From: Bog-756 sp052326605
Lineage (GTDB): Bacteria; Actinomycetota; Acidimicrobiia; Acidimicrobiales; RAAP-2
DNA: 64,000 nt
Reading direction: 5' to 3'
Assembly (NCBI GenBank): GCA_052326605.1
Contig: JBKQMB010000054.1
Coordinates: 43,957-107,956, forward strand
Shown: piece after piece, positions 44,933-57,158 of the stretch
How the letters are laid out: each line of letters opens with the position of its first letter
How positions within the stretch are numbered: the stretch's first letter is position 1
Position numbers and translations under genes: made by a program
The notes under the pieces: generated by a model
The model's input: only the letters and a program-made list of their open reading frames with translations
Databases searched by the model: none
What the model was told of the DNA's origin: nothing

Positions 44933-44945
44933 CCGGCCGGCCACC

Positions 44946-45587
44946 TTGCTCGCCATCGGGCTTACCGGGGGGATCGGCGCAGGAAAGTCGACAGTCGCCG
45001 GGCTCCTGGCCGGCCACGGCGCGGTGCTGGTGGACGCCGATGTGGTCGCCCGCGAGGTGGTAGCCCCGGGCGGCCCCGCCTACCGACCCCTGATCGACCG
45101 GTTCGGCTCCGACATCGTCGGCGAGGACGGATGCATCGACCGGCCCGGCCTGGCCGCTCTCGTCTTCGGCCACCCCGACGCACTGGCCGACCTCAACGCC
45201 ATCACCCACCCGGCCATCGGCGTGGAGATGATCGAGCGCAAAGATCGGTACGCCGAGACCGACGAGATCGTGGTCATGGACATCCCCCTCCTGAGGGACA
45301 TCCACCGCGAGTTGCTCGGACTGGCCGCCGTGGTGGTGGTCGACACCCCGATCGAGCTGGCCCTGCACCGCCTCGTCGAGCTCCGGGGCATGGCCGAGAC
45401 GGACGCCCGTGCCCGCATCGAGTCGCAGCCCGACCGGGAGGACCGCCTGGCCGGCGCCGATCTGGTGGTCGACAACTCGGGTGACGAGCAGCACCTCAAG
45501 GCCGAAGTGGACCGGGTCTGGGCGCTTCTGGTTGAACTGCGTCGACGCGATGACCCCCCCGTCGGAGCCGCCCAGCCGGCGGACTGA
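44946..45587 (+). CDS. coaE: Dephospho-CoA kinase
   Basis: Phosphorylates dephospho-CoA, the last step of CoA synthesis. The 213-residue P-loop kinase has GLTGGIGAGKSTVAGLL at residues 5-21, VDADVVAREVV, MDIPLLRD and RLVELRGMAETDARARI. Start TTG 44946 gives the normal N-terminus MLAIGLTGG; the frame is open further upstream but only as a shadow of the methyltransferase gene, and no ATG or GTG is closer. It matches Rv1631 in its place before uvrB. Confidence 0.93.
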   Translation: MLAIGLTGGIGAGKSTVAGLLAGHGAVLVDADVVAREVVAPGGPAYRPLIDRFGSDIVGEDGCIDRPGLAALVFGHPDALADLNAITHPAIGVEMIERKDRYAETDEIVVMDIPLLRDIHRELLGLAAVVVVDTPIELALHRLVELRGMAETDARARIESQPDREDRLAGADLVVDNSGDEQHLKAEVDRVWALLVELRRRDDPPVGAAQPAD

Positions 45588-45626
45588 GCCTTCCCCGGAC
45601 CCGGCTGCGGTGTGACACCCAACCGG

Positions 45627-45632
45627 TACCAT
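45627..45632 (+). promoter_or_regulatory. -10 box TACCAT, leaderless uvrB
   Basis: TACCAT followed by seven bases and the GTG start of uvrB at 45640. No ribosome binding site lies between. A LexA-type site is not obvious. Confidence 0.55.
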
Positions 45633-45639
45633 CGCAGGC

Positions 45640-47769
45640 GTGCCCAGATTCGAGGTCGTCTCGCCCTTCCGCCCGGCGGGGGATCAGCCCCAGGCCATCG
45701 CCGGCCTGGTCGAGGGGCTCGAGCGTGGCGACCGCTACCAGACTCTGCTGGGCATCACCGGCTCGGGCAAGACGGCCACCATCGCCTGGACCATCGAGGC
45801 GGTGCAGCGCCCAACCCTGATCATCGAGCCCAACAAGTCGTTGGCCGCCCAGCTGGCCGCCGAGTTGAAGGAGCTCTTCCCCCGCAACCGGGTCGAGTAC
45901 TTCGTGTCCTACTACGACTACTACCAGCCCGAGGCGTACGTGCCGTCCTCGGACACCTACATCGAGAAGGACTCGTCGATCAACGACGAGATCGACCGGT
46001 TGCGCCATGCATCGACCTCCTCCCTGCTGCTTCGACCCGACACCGTCGTCGTGGCGTCGGTGTCGTGCATCTACGGGCTGGGCTCACCGGACGAGTACCG
46101 CGATCGGATCGTGGCCCTCCGCCCGGGTGACGTCCACGACCAGCGCTCCCTCCTCCGGCGCCTGGTCGATCTCCAGTACTCCCGCAACGACACCAACCTG
46201 CTGCGGGGGCAGTTCCGGGTGCGTGGTGACACCGTCGAGATACACCCGGCCTACGAGAGCCGAGCGGTCCGCATCGAGTTCTTCGGGGACACCGTGGAGC
46301 GGATCCGTCCCTTCGACGTGATGACCGGGGAGATCGGCGACGATCTCGAGGAGCTGGTTGTCTTCGCCAACACCCACTACGGCACCGGTGACGAACGGAT
46401 GCGGAAGGCCGTCATAGGCATCGAGGCCGAGCTCCGCAGCCGTCTGGCCGAGCTGGAGGGGGCGGGCAAGCTGCTGGAGGCCCAACGCCTCCGGATGCGC
46501 ACCGAGTACGACCTCGAGATGCTGGCCGAGACCGGCGTGTGCGGGGGGGTGGAGAACTACAGCCGGCACCTCGACGGGCGGGCTCCGGGTGAGGCGCCAT
46601 TCACCCTGCTCGACTTCTTCCCCAACGACTTCCTGGTGGTGTTGGACGAGAGCCACGTGGCCGTGCCCCAGCTCCGGGGCCAGTACGCCGGTGACCGGTC
46701 GCGCAAGGAGACCCTGGTCGACCACGGGTTCCGGTTGCCGTCGGCCATGGACAACCGGCCGCTGAGGTTCGAGGAGTTCATCGAGCGGACCGGCCAGGTC
46801 ATCCTGCTCTCGGCGACCCCGGGCCCCTGGGAGCTGGAGCACAGCGCCAACATCGTCGAGCAGGTGATCCGACCCACCGGACTGGTCGATCCCGAGGTGG
46901 ATATCCATCCGACCACCGGCCAGATCGACGACCTGCGGGAGCGGATCGACACTACCGTGGCCGCCGGCTACCGGGTGCTGGTCACGACCCTGACGAAGAA
47001 GATGGCCGAGGACCTGACCGAGTACCTCGCGGAGCAGGGCGTGCGGGTCCAGTACCTGCACTCCGACGTGGACACCATGGCCCGCATCGAGCTGCTGCGC
47101 GAGCTCAGATTGGGGGTGTTCGACGTCCTGGTGGGGATCAATCTCCTCCGTGAGGGGCTGGACCTCCCCGAAGTGGCCCTGGTGGCCATCCTCGATGCCG
47201 ACAAGGAAGGGTTCCTCCGTTCGACCTCGTCGCTGATCCAGACCATGGGGAGGGCGGCCCGCAACGTCAGCGGCCGGGTCGTCATGTACGCCGACACCGT
47301 CACCGACTCCATGGCCAACGCCATCGGCGAGACCCAACGCCGGCGGGCCCGCCAGATCACCTACAACGAGGCCCACGGGATCGACCCCCAGACCATCACG
47401 AAGTCGGTCACCGACATTCTCGAGCGGGTCCGGGGCGACTCCCTCGGGCCGGCCGGGACCGCCTCGGGCACGAGAGCCAGGCCGGAATCGGCAAGGGGCC
47501 AGAAGGGCCGGCGCGGGGGGGTGGACCCCCGGGCGGTGGCCGCCGAGATGGCCCACGCCCTCGGTCCCGATGCCGACGAGCTGTCGAGCCTCATCCACCG
47601 GCTCGACGCCGAGATGGCCAAGGCCGCCGAGGAGCTGCGTTTCGAGGAGGCCGCACTCATCCGGGACGAGATCTCCGAGCTGCGTTCCCTGCTGGTCCGC
47701 GATCCGGTGGACGGTTCCGCCGTCCTCCCGGGATCCACGGCTGACGTAGAAGCGACCGTCCCCCAGTGA
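45640..47769 (+). CDS. uvrB: Excinuclease ABC subunit B
   Basis: A 709-residue damage-verification helicase of nucleotide excision repair. Walker A LGITGSGKT at residues 37-45, the beta-hairpin YVSSYYDYYQPEAY-type segment (VSYYDYYQPEAYVPSSDTYI), motif VVLDESHVAVPQ, INLLREGLDLPEV, and QTMGRAARNVSGRV. The C-terminal UVR motif is LDAEMAKAAEELRFEEAALI; a Gly/Arg/Ala-rich linker precedes it. Length is normal. It is followed directly by uvrA. Confidence 0.98.
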   Translation: MPRFEVVSPFRPAGDQPQAIAGLVEGLERGDRYQTLLGITGSGKTATIAWTIEAVQRPTLIIEPNKSLAAQLAAELKELFPRNRVEYFVSYYDYYQPEAYVPSSDTYIEKDSSINDEIDRLRHASTSSLLLRPDTVVVASVSCIYGLGSPDEYRDRIVALRPGDVHDQRSLLRRLVDLQYSRNDTNLLRGQFRVRGDTVEIHPAYESRAVRIEFFGDTVERIRPFDVMTGEIGDDLEELVVFANTHYGTGDERMRKAVIGIEAELRSRLAELEGAGKLLEAQRLRMRTEYDLEMLAETGVCGGVENYSRHLDGRAPGEAPFTLLDFFPNDFLVVLDESHVAVPQLRGQYAGDRSRKETLVDHGFRLPSAMDNRPLRFEEFIERTGQVILLSATPGPWELEHSANIVEQVIRPTGLVDPEVDIHPTTGQIDDLRERIDTTVAAGYRVLVTTLTKKMAEDLTEYLAEQGVRVQYLHSDVDTMARIELLRELRLGVFDVLVGINLLREGLDLPEVALVAILDADKEGFLRSTSSLIQTMGRAARNVSGRVVMYADTVTDSMANAIGETQRRRARQITYNEAHGIDPQTITKSVTDILERVRGDSLGPAGTASGTRARPESARGQKGRRGGVDPRAVAAEMAHALGPDADELSSLIHRLDAEMAKAAEELRFEEAALIRDEISELRSLLVRDPVDGSAVLPGSTADVEATVPQ

Positions 47770-47795
47770 CCGCCGGACCGGGTCCCGGGCACCGG

Positions 47796-47801
47796 TAACC
47801 T
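47796..47801 (+). promoter_or_regulatory. -10 box TAACCT, leaderless uvrA
   Basis: TAACCT followed by seven bases and ATG 47809. The same spacing is seen before uvrB and the glycosyltransferase at 29910. Confidence 0.55.
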
Positions 47802-47808
47802 CACCGCC

Positions 47809-50853
<3,045 letters not shown>

Positions 50854-50880
50854 GCGTTCACACCACACTTCCGTTGCAAC

Positions 50881-50906
50881 CGGCCCCATCGGCAGGGCAC
50901 GGGCCG
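50881..50906. terminator. Hairpin between uvrA and nadA
   Basis: CGGCCC (50881-50886) pairs with GGGCCG (50901-50906) in the 55-base spacer between the convergent genes. Weak; no T-run. Confidence 0.35.
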
Positions 50907-50908
50907 CT

Positions 50909-52021
50909 TCAGACGGTGGCCAGCATCCTCTCGAGGGCGACACGGGCCCATGTCGCGGTCTCCTCGTCGACGGTGATCCGGTTGCGGACCTCGCCGTCCA
51001 CGAGGCCCTCAAGCACCCAGGCCAGGTGGGGGGCGTCGATGCGGAACATGGTCGAACACGGACAGACCAATGGGTCCAGGGAGAGCACCGTCTTGTCGGG
51101 GGTCTCGTCATCGAGCCGCTTGACGAGGTGGATCTCCGTGCCGACCCCGATCACCGATCCCGAGGGGGCCTCGGCCACCGCCTCGATGATGTAGTCGGTC
51201 GAGCCCACCTGGTCCGCAGCTTCGACCACGTCGTGGGCGCACTCCGGGTGGACGACCACGATGCCGCCTGGATGCTCGGCCCGGAACGCGGCGATGTGCT
51301 CGGGCCGGAAGCGCTGGTGCACCGAGCAGTGACCCTTCCACAGGAGCAGGGCCGCCGACTTGAGGGTGGCATCGTCGAGCCCCCCGCCCTCCAGACGCGG
51401 GTTCCACACCGCCATGTGGGTGCCTGTGTACCCGAGCTCGAACCCGGTGTTGCGGCCCAGGTGCTGATCGGGGAAGAACAGCACCTGCTCGCCGGCGCCG
51501 GCGCCGCTGCCGTCCCCGAGCGCCCAGGTCAGCACGGCCCGGGCATTCGAGGACGTGCACACCATGCCACCGTGCCGTCCGACGAAGGCCTTCAGCGACG
51601 CCGACGAGTTCATGTAGGTCACCGGGATCACCCGATCGATGTCGGTCACCGCTCCGATTGTCTCCCAGGCCTCCTCCACCGACTCGATGTCGGCCATGTC
51701 GGCCATCGAGCACCCGGCGTTGAGGTCCGGCAGGATCACCTGCTGGTGCGGGCCGGTCAGGATGTCGGCCGACTCGGCCATGAAGTGGACACCACAGAAC
51801 ACCACGAACTCCGCCTCGGACTGGCCGGCGGCGATCCGGGACAGCCCGAAGGAGTCGCCCCGGGCGTCGGCCCAGGCCATCACCTCGTCCCGTTGGTAGT
51901 GGTGCCCGAGGATGATCAGGCGCGAACCGAGTTCGTCCTTGGCCTGCCTGATCCAAGCGGCGAGCTGAGCGGGATCGGCTGCCGTGTAGCGATCAGGAAG
52001 GGCCGTCTGTAGCCGGAACAT
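50909..52021 (-). CDS. nadA: Quinolinate synthase
   Basis: Condenses iminoaspartate and dihydroxyacetone phosphate to quinolinate in NAD synthesis, with a 4Fe-4S cluster. The 370-residue protein has ILGHHYQRDEV, the three cluster cysteines in NAGCSMADM, HPECAHDVV and VCPCSTMFRI, and VTYMNSSASLKAFVG. Start ATG 52021 has AAGGGGG about ten bases upstream; the open frame that runs on to 53050 is only antisense to uvrC. nadB and nadC are not in the window. It is divergent from uvrC with a 216-base spacer. Confidence 0.96.
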   Translation of the reverse strand: MFRLQTALPDRYTAADPAQLAAWIRQAKDELGSRLIILGHHYQRDEVMAWADARGDSFGLSRIAAGQSEAEFVVFCGVHFMAESADILTGPHQQVILPDLNAGCSMADMADIESVEEAWETIGAVTDIDRVIPVTYMNSSASLKAFVGRHGGMVCTSSNARAVLTWALGDGSGAGAGEQVLFFPDQHLGRNTGFELGYTGTHMAVWNPRLEGGGLDDATLKSAALLLWKGHCSVHQRFRPEHIAAFRAEHPGGIVVVHPECAHDVVEAADQVGSTDYIIEAVAEAPSGSVIGVGTEIHLVKRLDDETPDKTVLSLDPLVCPCSTMFRIDAPHLAWVLEGLVDGEVRNRITVDEETATWARVALERMLATV

Positions 52022-52237
52022 GATGGGTATGACCCCCTTGAGGAGGCGCTCCGGTAGTGGCCGGCGGGGACAGCCTGGTCGCCCATCCGCGGGGATGTCG
52101 GCCCCGAAGCGGTAGATGTCGCCGGAAACCAGGCCGGCGTCCCTCCAGTGTAGGGCCTCGGGCCCCCGCCTGCGCGGTGGAAGGGCCTCGACCCGGGGCC
52201 GACCTCGGCAGTCCACCGGACACGGCACACTGGTGGT

Positions 52238-54220
52238 GTGGCCACCCGTCCGCTCCCTGGGTCCGTCCCCGATGCCCCCGGGTCCTACCAGTTCCTCGAC
52301 CGGGACGGCCGCGTCCTCTACGTGGGCAAGGCCAAATCGCTCCGGCAGCGCCTCAACTCCTACTTCCAGGACACTGGCGGGCTCGCACCCAGGACGGCCC
52401 AGTTGGTCGAACAGGCCGATCATGTGGAGTGGATGGTGGTCGGTTCCGAGTCGGAGGCCCTGCTTCTCGAGCACAATCTGATCAAGCAGTTCCAGCCCCG
52501 CTACAACGTCAGGCTGAAGGACGACAAGAGCTATCCCTGGCTGGCGGTCACCGTCAACGACGAATGGCCCAGGCCGGCGGTGGTGCGGGGACGCAAACGA
52601 AGCGGCGTGCGGTACTTCGGTCCCTACGCGAATGTCGGTGCCATCCGGGAGACGCTCGACCTGCTCCTGCGATCGTTCCCTGTGCGGACCTGCTCGGACA
52701 CCAAGTTCCGCCGTCACGAACGCCTGGGCCGGCCCTGTCTGTTGTTCCACATCGAACGGTGCTCGGGACCGTGCGTGGGGGAAGTCGACAGGGCGGACTA
52801 CGACCGGATGGTGGCCGACCTGATCTCGTTCCTGAGCGGCGATACCGGCCCCCTCGAGCACGGGCTCGAGGCCGCCATGCAAGAGGCGGCGGGCGCGCTC
52901 GAGTTCGAGAAGGCATCGGTCTACCGGGACAAGCTCGAGGCGGTCCGCGCCGCGGACGCGGTCCGCCAGATGGAGCTCGAGCGTCCCGAGGACCTGGACG
53001 TGGTCGGTGTGGCCGGGGACGAATTGGAAGAGGCGGTGCAGGTCTTCCACGTGCGATCGGGGAAGGTGGTCGGACGCCTGGCCCTCTTCGTGGACAAGGT
53101 CGAGGACCTGACTGCGCCCCAGCTGATCGAGAGGATCCTAATCGACGTCTACGCGGAGTCGGCCTCCGGCGTGCCGAGGCAGGTGTTGGTCCCGACCATG
53201 CCGAGCGATGCGGACGCGGTGGTCGAGTACCTCACCGAACGGCGGGGTGGCCCGGTCGCCCTGCGGGTCCCGGTCCGGGGCCCCAAACGGTCGTTGCTCG
53301 AGACCGTGGAGAACAACGCACGCGACGCCTTCGTCCGTCACCGCCTGCACCGGACATCGGACCACAACAGCCGGGCCCGGGCCCTCGAGTCGCTCCAGCG
53401 CGAGCTGGGGCTGCCCGAAGCCCCCCTCCGCATCGAGTGCTACGACATGAGCCATCTCCAGGGCACCGACTACGTGGGATCAATGGTTGTGTTCGAGGAT
53501 GGACTGCCCAAGAAGAGCGACTACCGTCATTTCCGGGTGGCATCCGTGCCCGGCAACGACGACTACGCGGCGATGGAGGAAGTGCTCACCCGCCGCCTGA
53601 CCGCCCTCCTGGCCGAGGAGCCTGGTGGTGCCCGTTCCGACAACGTGGGACCTGGCGGCACCCCAGGGACGGCCCCGTCCGAGGCGACCCCGGCAGGGCC
53701 GGCCCCGTCCGAGAGCTCGACCAGACGGCGATTCGCCTACCGACCCCAGTTGCTCCTCCTCGACGGAGGGCTGGGCCAACTCAACGTGGGGGTACGGGTG
53801 CTGGCCTCGCTCGGGCTCACCGAGCGCATCCCGATCGCCTCGCTGGCGAAGAGCTTCGAGGAGGTCTACCGGCCCGGCAGCTCCGAACCGATCCGGTTGT
53901 CCAGGCAGTCCGAGGGTCTCTACCTCCTCCAGCGCCTGCGGGACGAGGCGCACCGCTTTGCCATCTCCTACCACCGCACCCTGCGGGGCAAACGCATGAC
54001 CATGGGTGCACTTGATGGGGTCAAGGGGCTGGGGCCGAAGCGCCGGGCGCGGTTGATGGACCAATTCGGGGGCCTGGCCGGACTGCGGGGCGCCTCGAAG
54101 GACGACCTGATGGGCGTATCGTGGTTGCCGGCCGAGGTGGGTGCCGCCGTGTTCGACCGGTTGCACACGCCACTGTCCCCGAATGGATCGACCGAGAGGC
54201 GTGCAAGGGTGGACGGATGA
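52238..54220 (+). CDS. uvrC: Excinuclease ABC subunit C
   Basis: A 660-residue endonuclease that makes both incisions in excision repair. GIY-YIG domain (residues 8-95: PGSYQFLDRDGRVLYVGKAK), Cys-rich CLLFHIERCSGPC, UVR motif (EFEKASVYRDKLEAV), RNase-H-like domain (IECYDMSHLQGTDYVGSMVV, LLLLDGGLGQLNV) and a C-terminal helix-hairpin-helix. The RNase-H domain is interrupted by a Gly/Pro/Ser/Thr insertion of about 37 residues. GTG 52238 starts six bases after CACACT, a possible -10 box. Confidence 0.97.
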   Translation: MATRPLPGSVPDAPGSYQFLDRDGRVLYVGKAKSLRQRLNSYFQDTGGLAPRTAQLVEQADHVEWMVVGSESEALLLEHNLIKQFQPRYNVRLKDDKSYPWLAVTVNDEWPRPAVVRGRKRSGVRYFGPYANVGAIRETLDLLLRSFPVRTCSDTKFRRHERLGRPCLLFHIERCSGPCVGEVDRADYDRMVADLISFLSGDTGPLEHGLEAAMQEAAGALEFEKASVYRDKLEAVRAADAVRQMELERPEDLDVVGVAGDELEEAVQVFHVRSGKVVGRLALFVDKVEDLTAPQLIERILIDVYAESASGVPRQVLVPTMPSDADAVVEYLTERRGGPVALRVPVRGPKRSLLETVENNARDAFVRHRLHRTSDHNSRARALESLQRELGLPEAPLRIECYDMSHLQGTDYVGSMVVFEDGLPKKSDYRHFRVASVPGNDDYAAMEEVLTRRLTALLAEEPGGARSDNVGPGGTPGTAPSEATPAGPAPSESSTRRRFAYRPQLLLLDGGLGQLNVGVRVLASLGLTERIPIASLAKSFEEVYRPGSSEPIRLSRQSEGLYLLQRLRDEAHRFAISYHRTLRGKRMTMGALDGVKGLGPKRRARLMDQFGGLAGLRGASKDDLMGVSWLPAEVGAAVFDRLHTPLSPNGSTERRARVDG

Positions 54221-55068
54221 GCGAGTATCTGGTGGTGACCGGCATGTCCGGGGCCGGCCGTTCGACGGCGGCGGCCACCCTGGAGGACCTCGGCTGGTTC
54301 GTGATCGACAACATGCCGTCGGCCCTGATCTCCAAGGTGTCCGAGCTGGTCGACCGCACGGGTTCGGAGATGGAGCGTGTGGCCTTCGTCGTCGGCCGTG
54401 GCGGGGGAGACCTCGATGACGTGCTGCCCGCGGTGGACGCGCTTGAGGCGGGGCGGAACCGGGTGCGCATCCTGTTCCTCGACGCCGCCGACGACGTGCT
54501 CATCCGGCGGTTCGAAGGCACCCGCCGGCGCCACCCCCAGGCCGCCCGCGGCGTGATCGACTCGATCGCCGAAGAGCGGCTCCTGTTGGAGGGGCTCCGG
54601 GACCGAGCCGACCTGGTGATGGACACCGGCGAGCTCAATGTGAATCAGCTGCGCACCCGGCTCATCGAGGTATTCGGTGGAGAGGAACCGGGGAGCACCA
54701 TGCGGACCTCGATCGTCTCGTTCGGCTTCAAGTACGGGGTGCCGCTCGACGTGGACCTGATGTTCGACTGCCGATTCCTGCCGAACCCATATTGGGACGA
54801 GGCGCTGCGCCACCACAGTGGCCTCGATCCGGAGGTGAGGGAGTACGTCCTCGAGCGTCCGGAGACATTCGAATTCCTCGACAAGCTCGAGGACCTGCTG
54901 ACCATGTTGATCCCCGCGTACATGCGGGAGGGGAAGTCATACTTGACGTTGGCCATGGGCTGCACCGGTGGCCGGCACCGGTCGGTGGTGCTCGCCGAGG
55001 AGATGGTGCGCCGGTTGGATCGGCACGGCATACCCACCACGGTGTTCCACCGGGATGTCGAACGATGA
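54217..55068 (+). CDS. rapZ: RNase adapter RapZ / YvcJ-type P-loop protein
   Basis: A 283-residue nucleotide-binding protein. In E. coli RapZ guides RNase E to the small RNA GlmZ; in Gram-positives the role is less clear. P-loop GMSGAGRST at residues 9-17, DNMPSALI, then the C-terminal SFGFKYGVPLDVDLMFDCRF, LPNPY and GCTGGRHRSVVLAE. Start ATG 54217 overlaps the uvrC stop (ATGA), and its own stop overlaps yvcK the same way. Confidence 0.94.
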   Translation: MSEYLVVTGMSGAGRSTAAATLEDLGWFVIDNMPSALISKVSELVDRTGSEMERVAFVVGRGGGDLDDVLPAVDALEAGRNRVRILFLDAADDVLIRRFEGTRRRHPQAARGVIDSIAEERLLLEGLRDRADLVMDTGELNVNQLRTRLIEVFGGEEPGSTMRTSIVSFGFKYGVPLDVDLMFDCRFLPNPYWDEALRHHSGLDPEVREYVLERPETFEFLDKLEDLLTMLIPAYMREGKSYLTLAMGCTGGRHRSVVLAEEMVRRLDRHGIPTTVFHRDVER

Positions 55069-55958
55069 GCCCGCAGCCACGTGCCGGTCCCGCGGCCCGG
55101 CAGCCCCGGGTGGTGGCCATCGGCGGCGGCCACGGCCTTGCCGCGACCCTGCGGGCCGTCCGCACCTACACGGATCGAGCGACCGCCGTCGTCTCGGTGG
55201 CCGACGACGGCGGCTCGTCCGGGCGGCTCCGCGAACTCCTCCACATCATCCCGCCGGGTGACCTGCGCAAGTGCCTGGTTGCCCTGGCCGAGCCCGGATC
55301 ACCCCTGGCCCTGGCATTCGAGCACCGCTTCACCGAGGCCGAACTGGCGGGACACTCCCTCGGCAACCTGATCCTGGCCGGCCTGATGGAGGTCGCCCGC
55401 GACCCCATCGATGCACTCGACGAAGCGTGCCGACTGCTCCGGGTGCGGGGGAGGGTGCTGCCCGCCACGGTCGAGCCGGTGGTCCTGAAGGCGGACGCTG
55501 TCGGCGGCCCGGTGGCGGGCCAGGTGGCCGTCATGGCCACCAACGACATCCGGAGCGTCTCCCTGGTACCCGCCGATCCCAAGGCCCCGGCACAGGCCCT
55601 CGTGGCGCTGGAGGAGGCCGACCAGATCGTTCTGGGCCCCGGATCCCTCTTCACGAGCGTGCTGGCCGCCATCGCCGTTCCCGAGATCCGCGAGGGCGTC
55701 AACCGATCTGACGCCCGCACCGTCTACGTCTGCAATCTTCGACCCCAGGTGCCCGAAACCGAGGCATTCGACGTGGCGATGCATCTCGGGGCCCTGGCGG
55801 CCCACGGAGTATCCGTCGATGTGGTCTTGTGCGACACCTCGGCCCTGCCTCTCGGGAATCCGGGCATCCCGGTGGTCGACGTCGACCTGGCCCGCCCCAG
55901 TGGACTGGCGCATGACCCGGTCAAACTGGCGTCGGCACTCGCCGATCTGCTCGGATAG
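55065..55958 (+). CDS. yvcK: YvcK/CofD-like gluconeogenesis factor
   Basis: A 297-residue protein of the YvcK family, needed for normal cell shape and growth on gluconeogenic carbon in Bacillus and mycobacteria; it binds UDP-GlcNAc. Motifs: VVAIGGGHGLAATLRAVR, VADDGGSSGRLRELL, PPGDLRKCLVALAE, GHSLGNLILAGLMEV and GPGSLFTSVLAAI. ATG 55065 overlaps rapZ. In most actinobacteria whiA comes next; here the glycolytic gap gene follows after 122 bases. Confidence 0.94.
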   Translation: MSPQPRAGPAARQPRVVAIGGGHGLAATLRAVRTYTDRATAVVSVADDGGSSGRLRELLHIIPPGDLRKCLVALAEPGSPLALAFEHRFTEAELAGHSLGNLILAGLMEVARDPIDALDEACRLLRVRGRVLPATVEPVVLKADAVGGPVAGQVAVMATNDIRSVSLVPADPKAPAQALVALEEADQIVLGPGSLFTSVLAAIAVPEIREGVNRSDARTVYVCNLRPQVPETEAFDVAMHLGALAAHGVSVDVVLCDTSALPLGNPGIPVVDVDLARPSGLAHDPVKLASALADLLG

Positions 55959-56080
55959 TGCCGCCGGCCACGAGAATGCCGTAGCGTGGTCGCCGTTCTC
56001 CGTTGGGCGGAGGGGCATCAGCCCGGACTCCAACGTGTGACGGGTGTGCACGGATCGCTGAAGGGTGAGGTGGGAAGGCC

Positions 56081-57103
56081 ATGACGGTACGGATAGGTAT
56101 CAACGGCTTCGGGCGCATCGGGCGCCTCTATCTTCGAGCTGCCCGTTTGATGGGCGCGGATGTCGAGGTGGTGGCCATCAACGACCTGACCTCGCCGGAG
56201 ACGCTGTGCCATCTCCTCCGGTACGACTCCACACACGGCCGCTTCGCCGGCGAGGCGGAGGTCTCCGGCTCGTCGATCGTCCTGGATTCCGGTCCGATCG
56301 CCGTGCTGGCCGAGCGGGACCCCAAGGCGTTGCCCTGGGGTGAGCTTGGCGCGGACGTGGTGATCGAGTCCACCGGGCGGTTCACCACTCGGGAATCGGC
56401 AGCTGCCCACCTCGATGCCGGAGCCACCCGGGTGATCGTCGCCGCTCCGGCCACCGGCGTGGACGCCACCTTCGTGATGGGGGTGAACGACTCGGAGTTC
56501 GATCCGGCCAAGGACTTCGTCGTGTCCAACGCCTCGTGCACCACCAACTGCTTTGCCCCGATGGTGAAGGTGCTCGATGATGCGTTCGGGATCGAGAGCG
56601 GCATGATGACGACGGTCCACGCCTTCACCAATGATCAGAATCTGCTGGACCTCCCCCACAAGGACCTGCGGCGGGCCCGTGCTGCTCCCGTCAACATCAT
56701 CCCGGCGTCGACGGGGGCGGCCCGCGCCACCGGGTTGGTGCTCCCCTCGATGAAGGGCCGACTCGACGGCTGCGCACTCCGGGTGCCCGTACCCGATGGG
56801 TCGATCACCGATTTCACCGCGGTTGTCCCCGGTCCCGTCTCGGTCGAGCAGGTCAATGCGGCATTTGCCGCCGCAGCCTCGTCGGGCCCGCTCTCGAAGG
56901 TGCTGGTCTACACCGAGGACCCCATCGTTTCGTCCGACATCGTGGGCAGCCCGGCCTCGTGCACGTTCGATGCCGGCTTGACCATGGTGATGCCGTCGGC
57001 CTCGGGAGTCACGCTGGTCAAGGTCCAGGGTTGGTACGACAATGAGTGGGGATACTCAAACAGGCTCGTCGACCTCTCGCTGCTGATGGGTGCCGGCTCC
57101 TGA
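56081..57103 (+). CDS. gap: Glyceraldehyde-3-phosphate dehydrogenase
   Basis: A 340-residue NAD-dependent enzyme of glycolysis. INGFGRIGR at the N-terminus binds NAD, catalytic C153 is in SNASCTTNCFAP, with HAFTNDQNLLDLPHKD, RRARAAPVNIIPASTGAA and WYDNEWGYSNR. GAGGTGGGAAGG precedes ATG 56081. It begins the gap-pgk-tpiA-secG set. Confidence 0.97.
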   Translation: MTVRIGINGFGRIGRLYLRAARLMGADVEVVAINDLTSPETLCHLLRYDSTHGRFAGEAEVSGSSIVLDSGPIAVLAERDPKALPWGELGADVVIESTGRFTTRESAAAHLDAGATRVIVAAPATGVDATFVMGVNDSEFDPAKDFVVSNASCTTNCFAPMVKVLDDAFGIESGMMTTVHAFTNDQNLLDLPHKDLRRARAAPVNIIPASTGAARATGLVLPSMKGRLDGCALRVPVPDGSITDFTAVVPGPVSVEQVNAAFAAAASSGPLSKVLVYTEDPIVSSDIVGSPASCTFDAGLTMVMPSASGVTLVKVQGWYDNEWGYSNRLVDLSLLMGAGS

Positions 57104-57158
57104 GGGAAGGCGAGAGGATTCCGGAGGCATGTCGAGGGGAGTTGGGGGAGGAGTGACG

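Noticed and set aside
52022..53050. Long N-terminal extension of nadA
   Set aside because: The frame is open but antisense to uvrC; NadA landmarks begin right after ATG 52021, which has a ribosome binding site.
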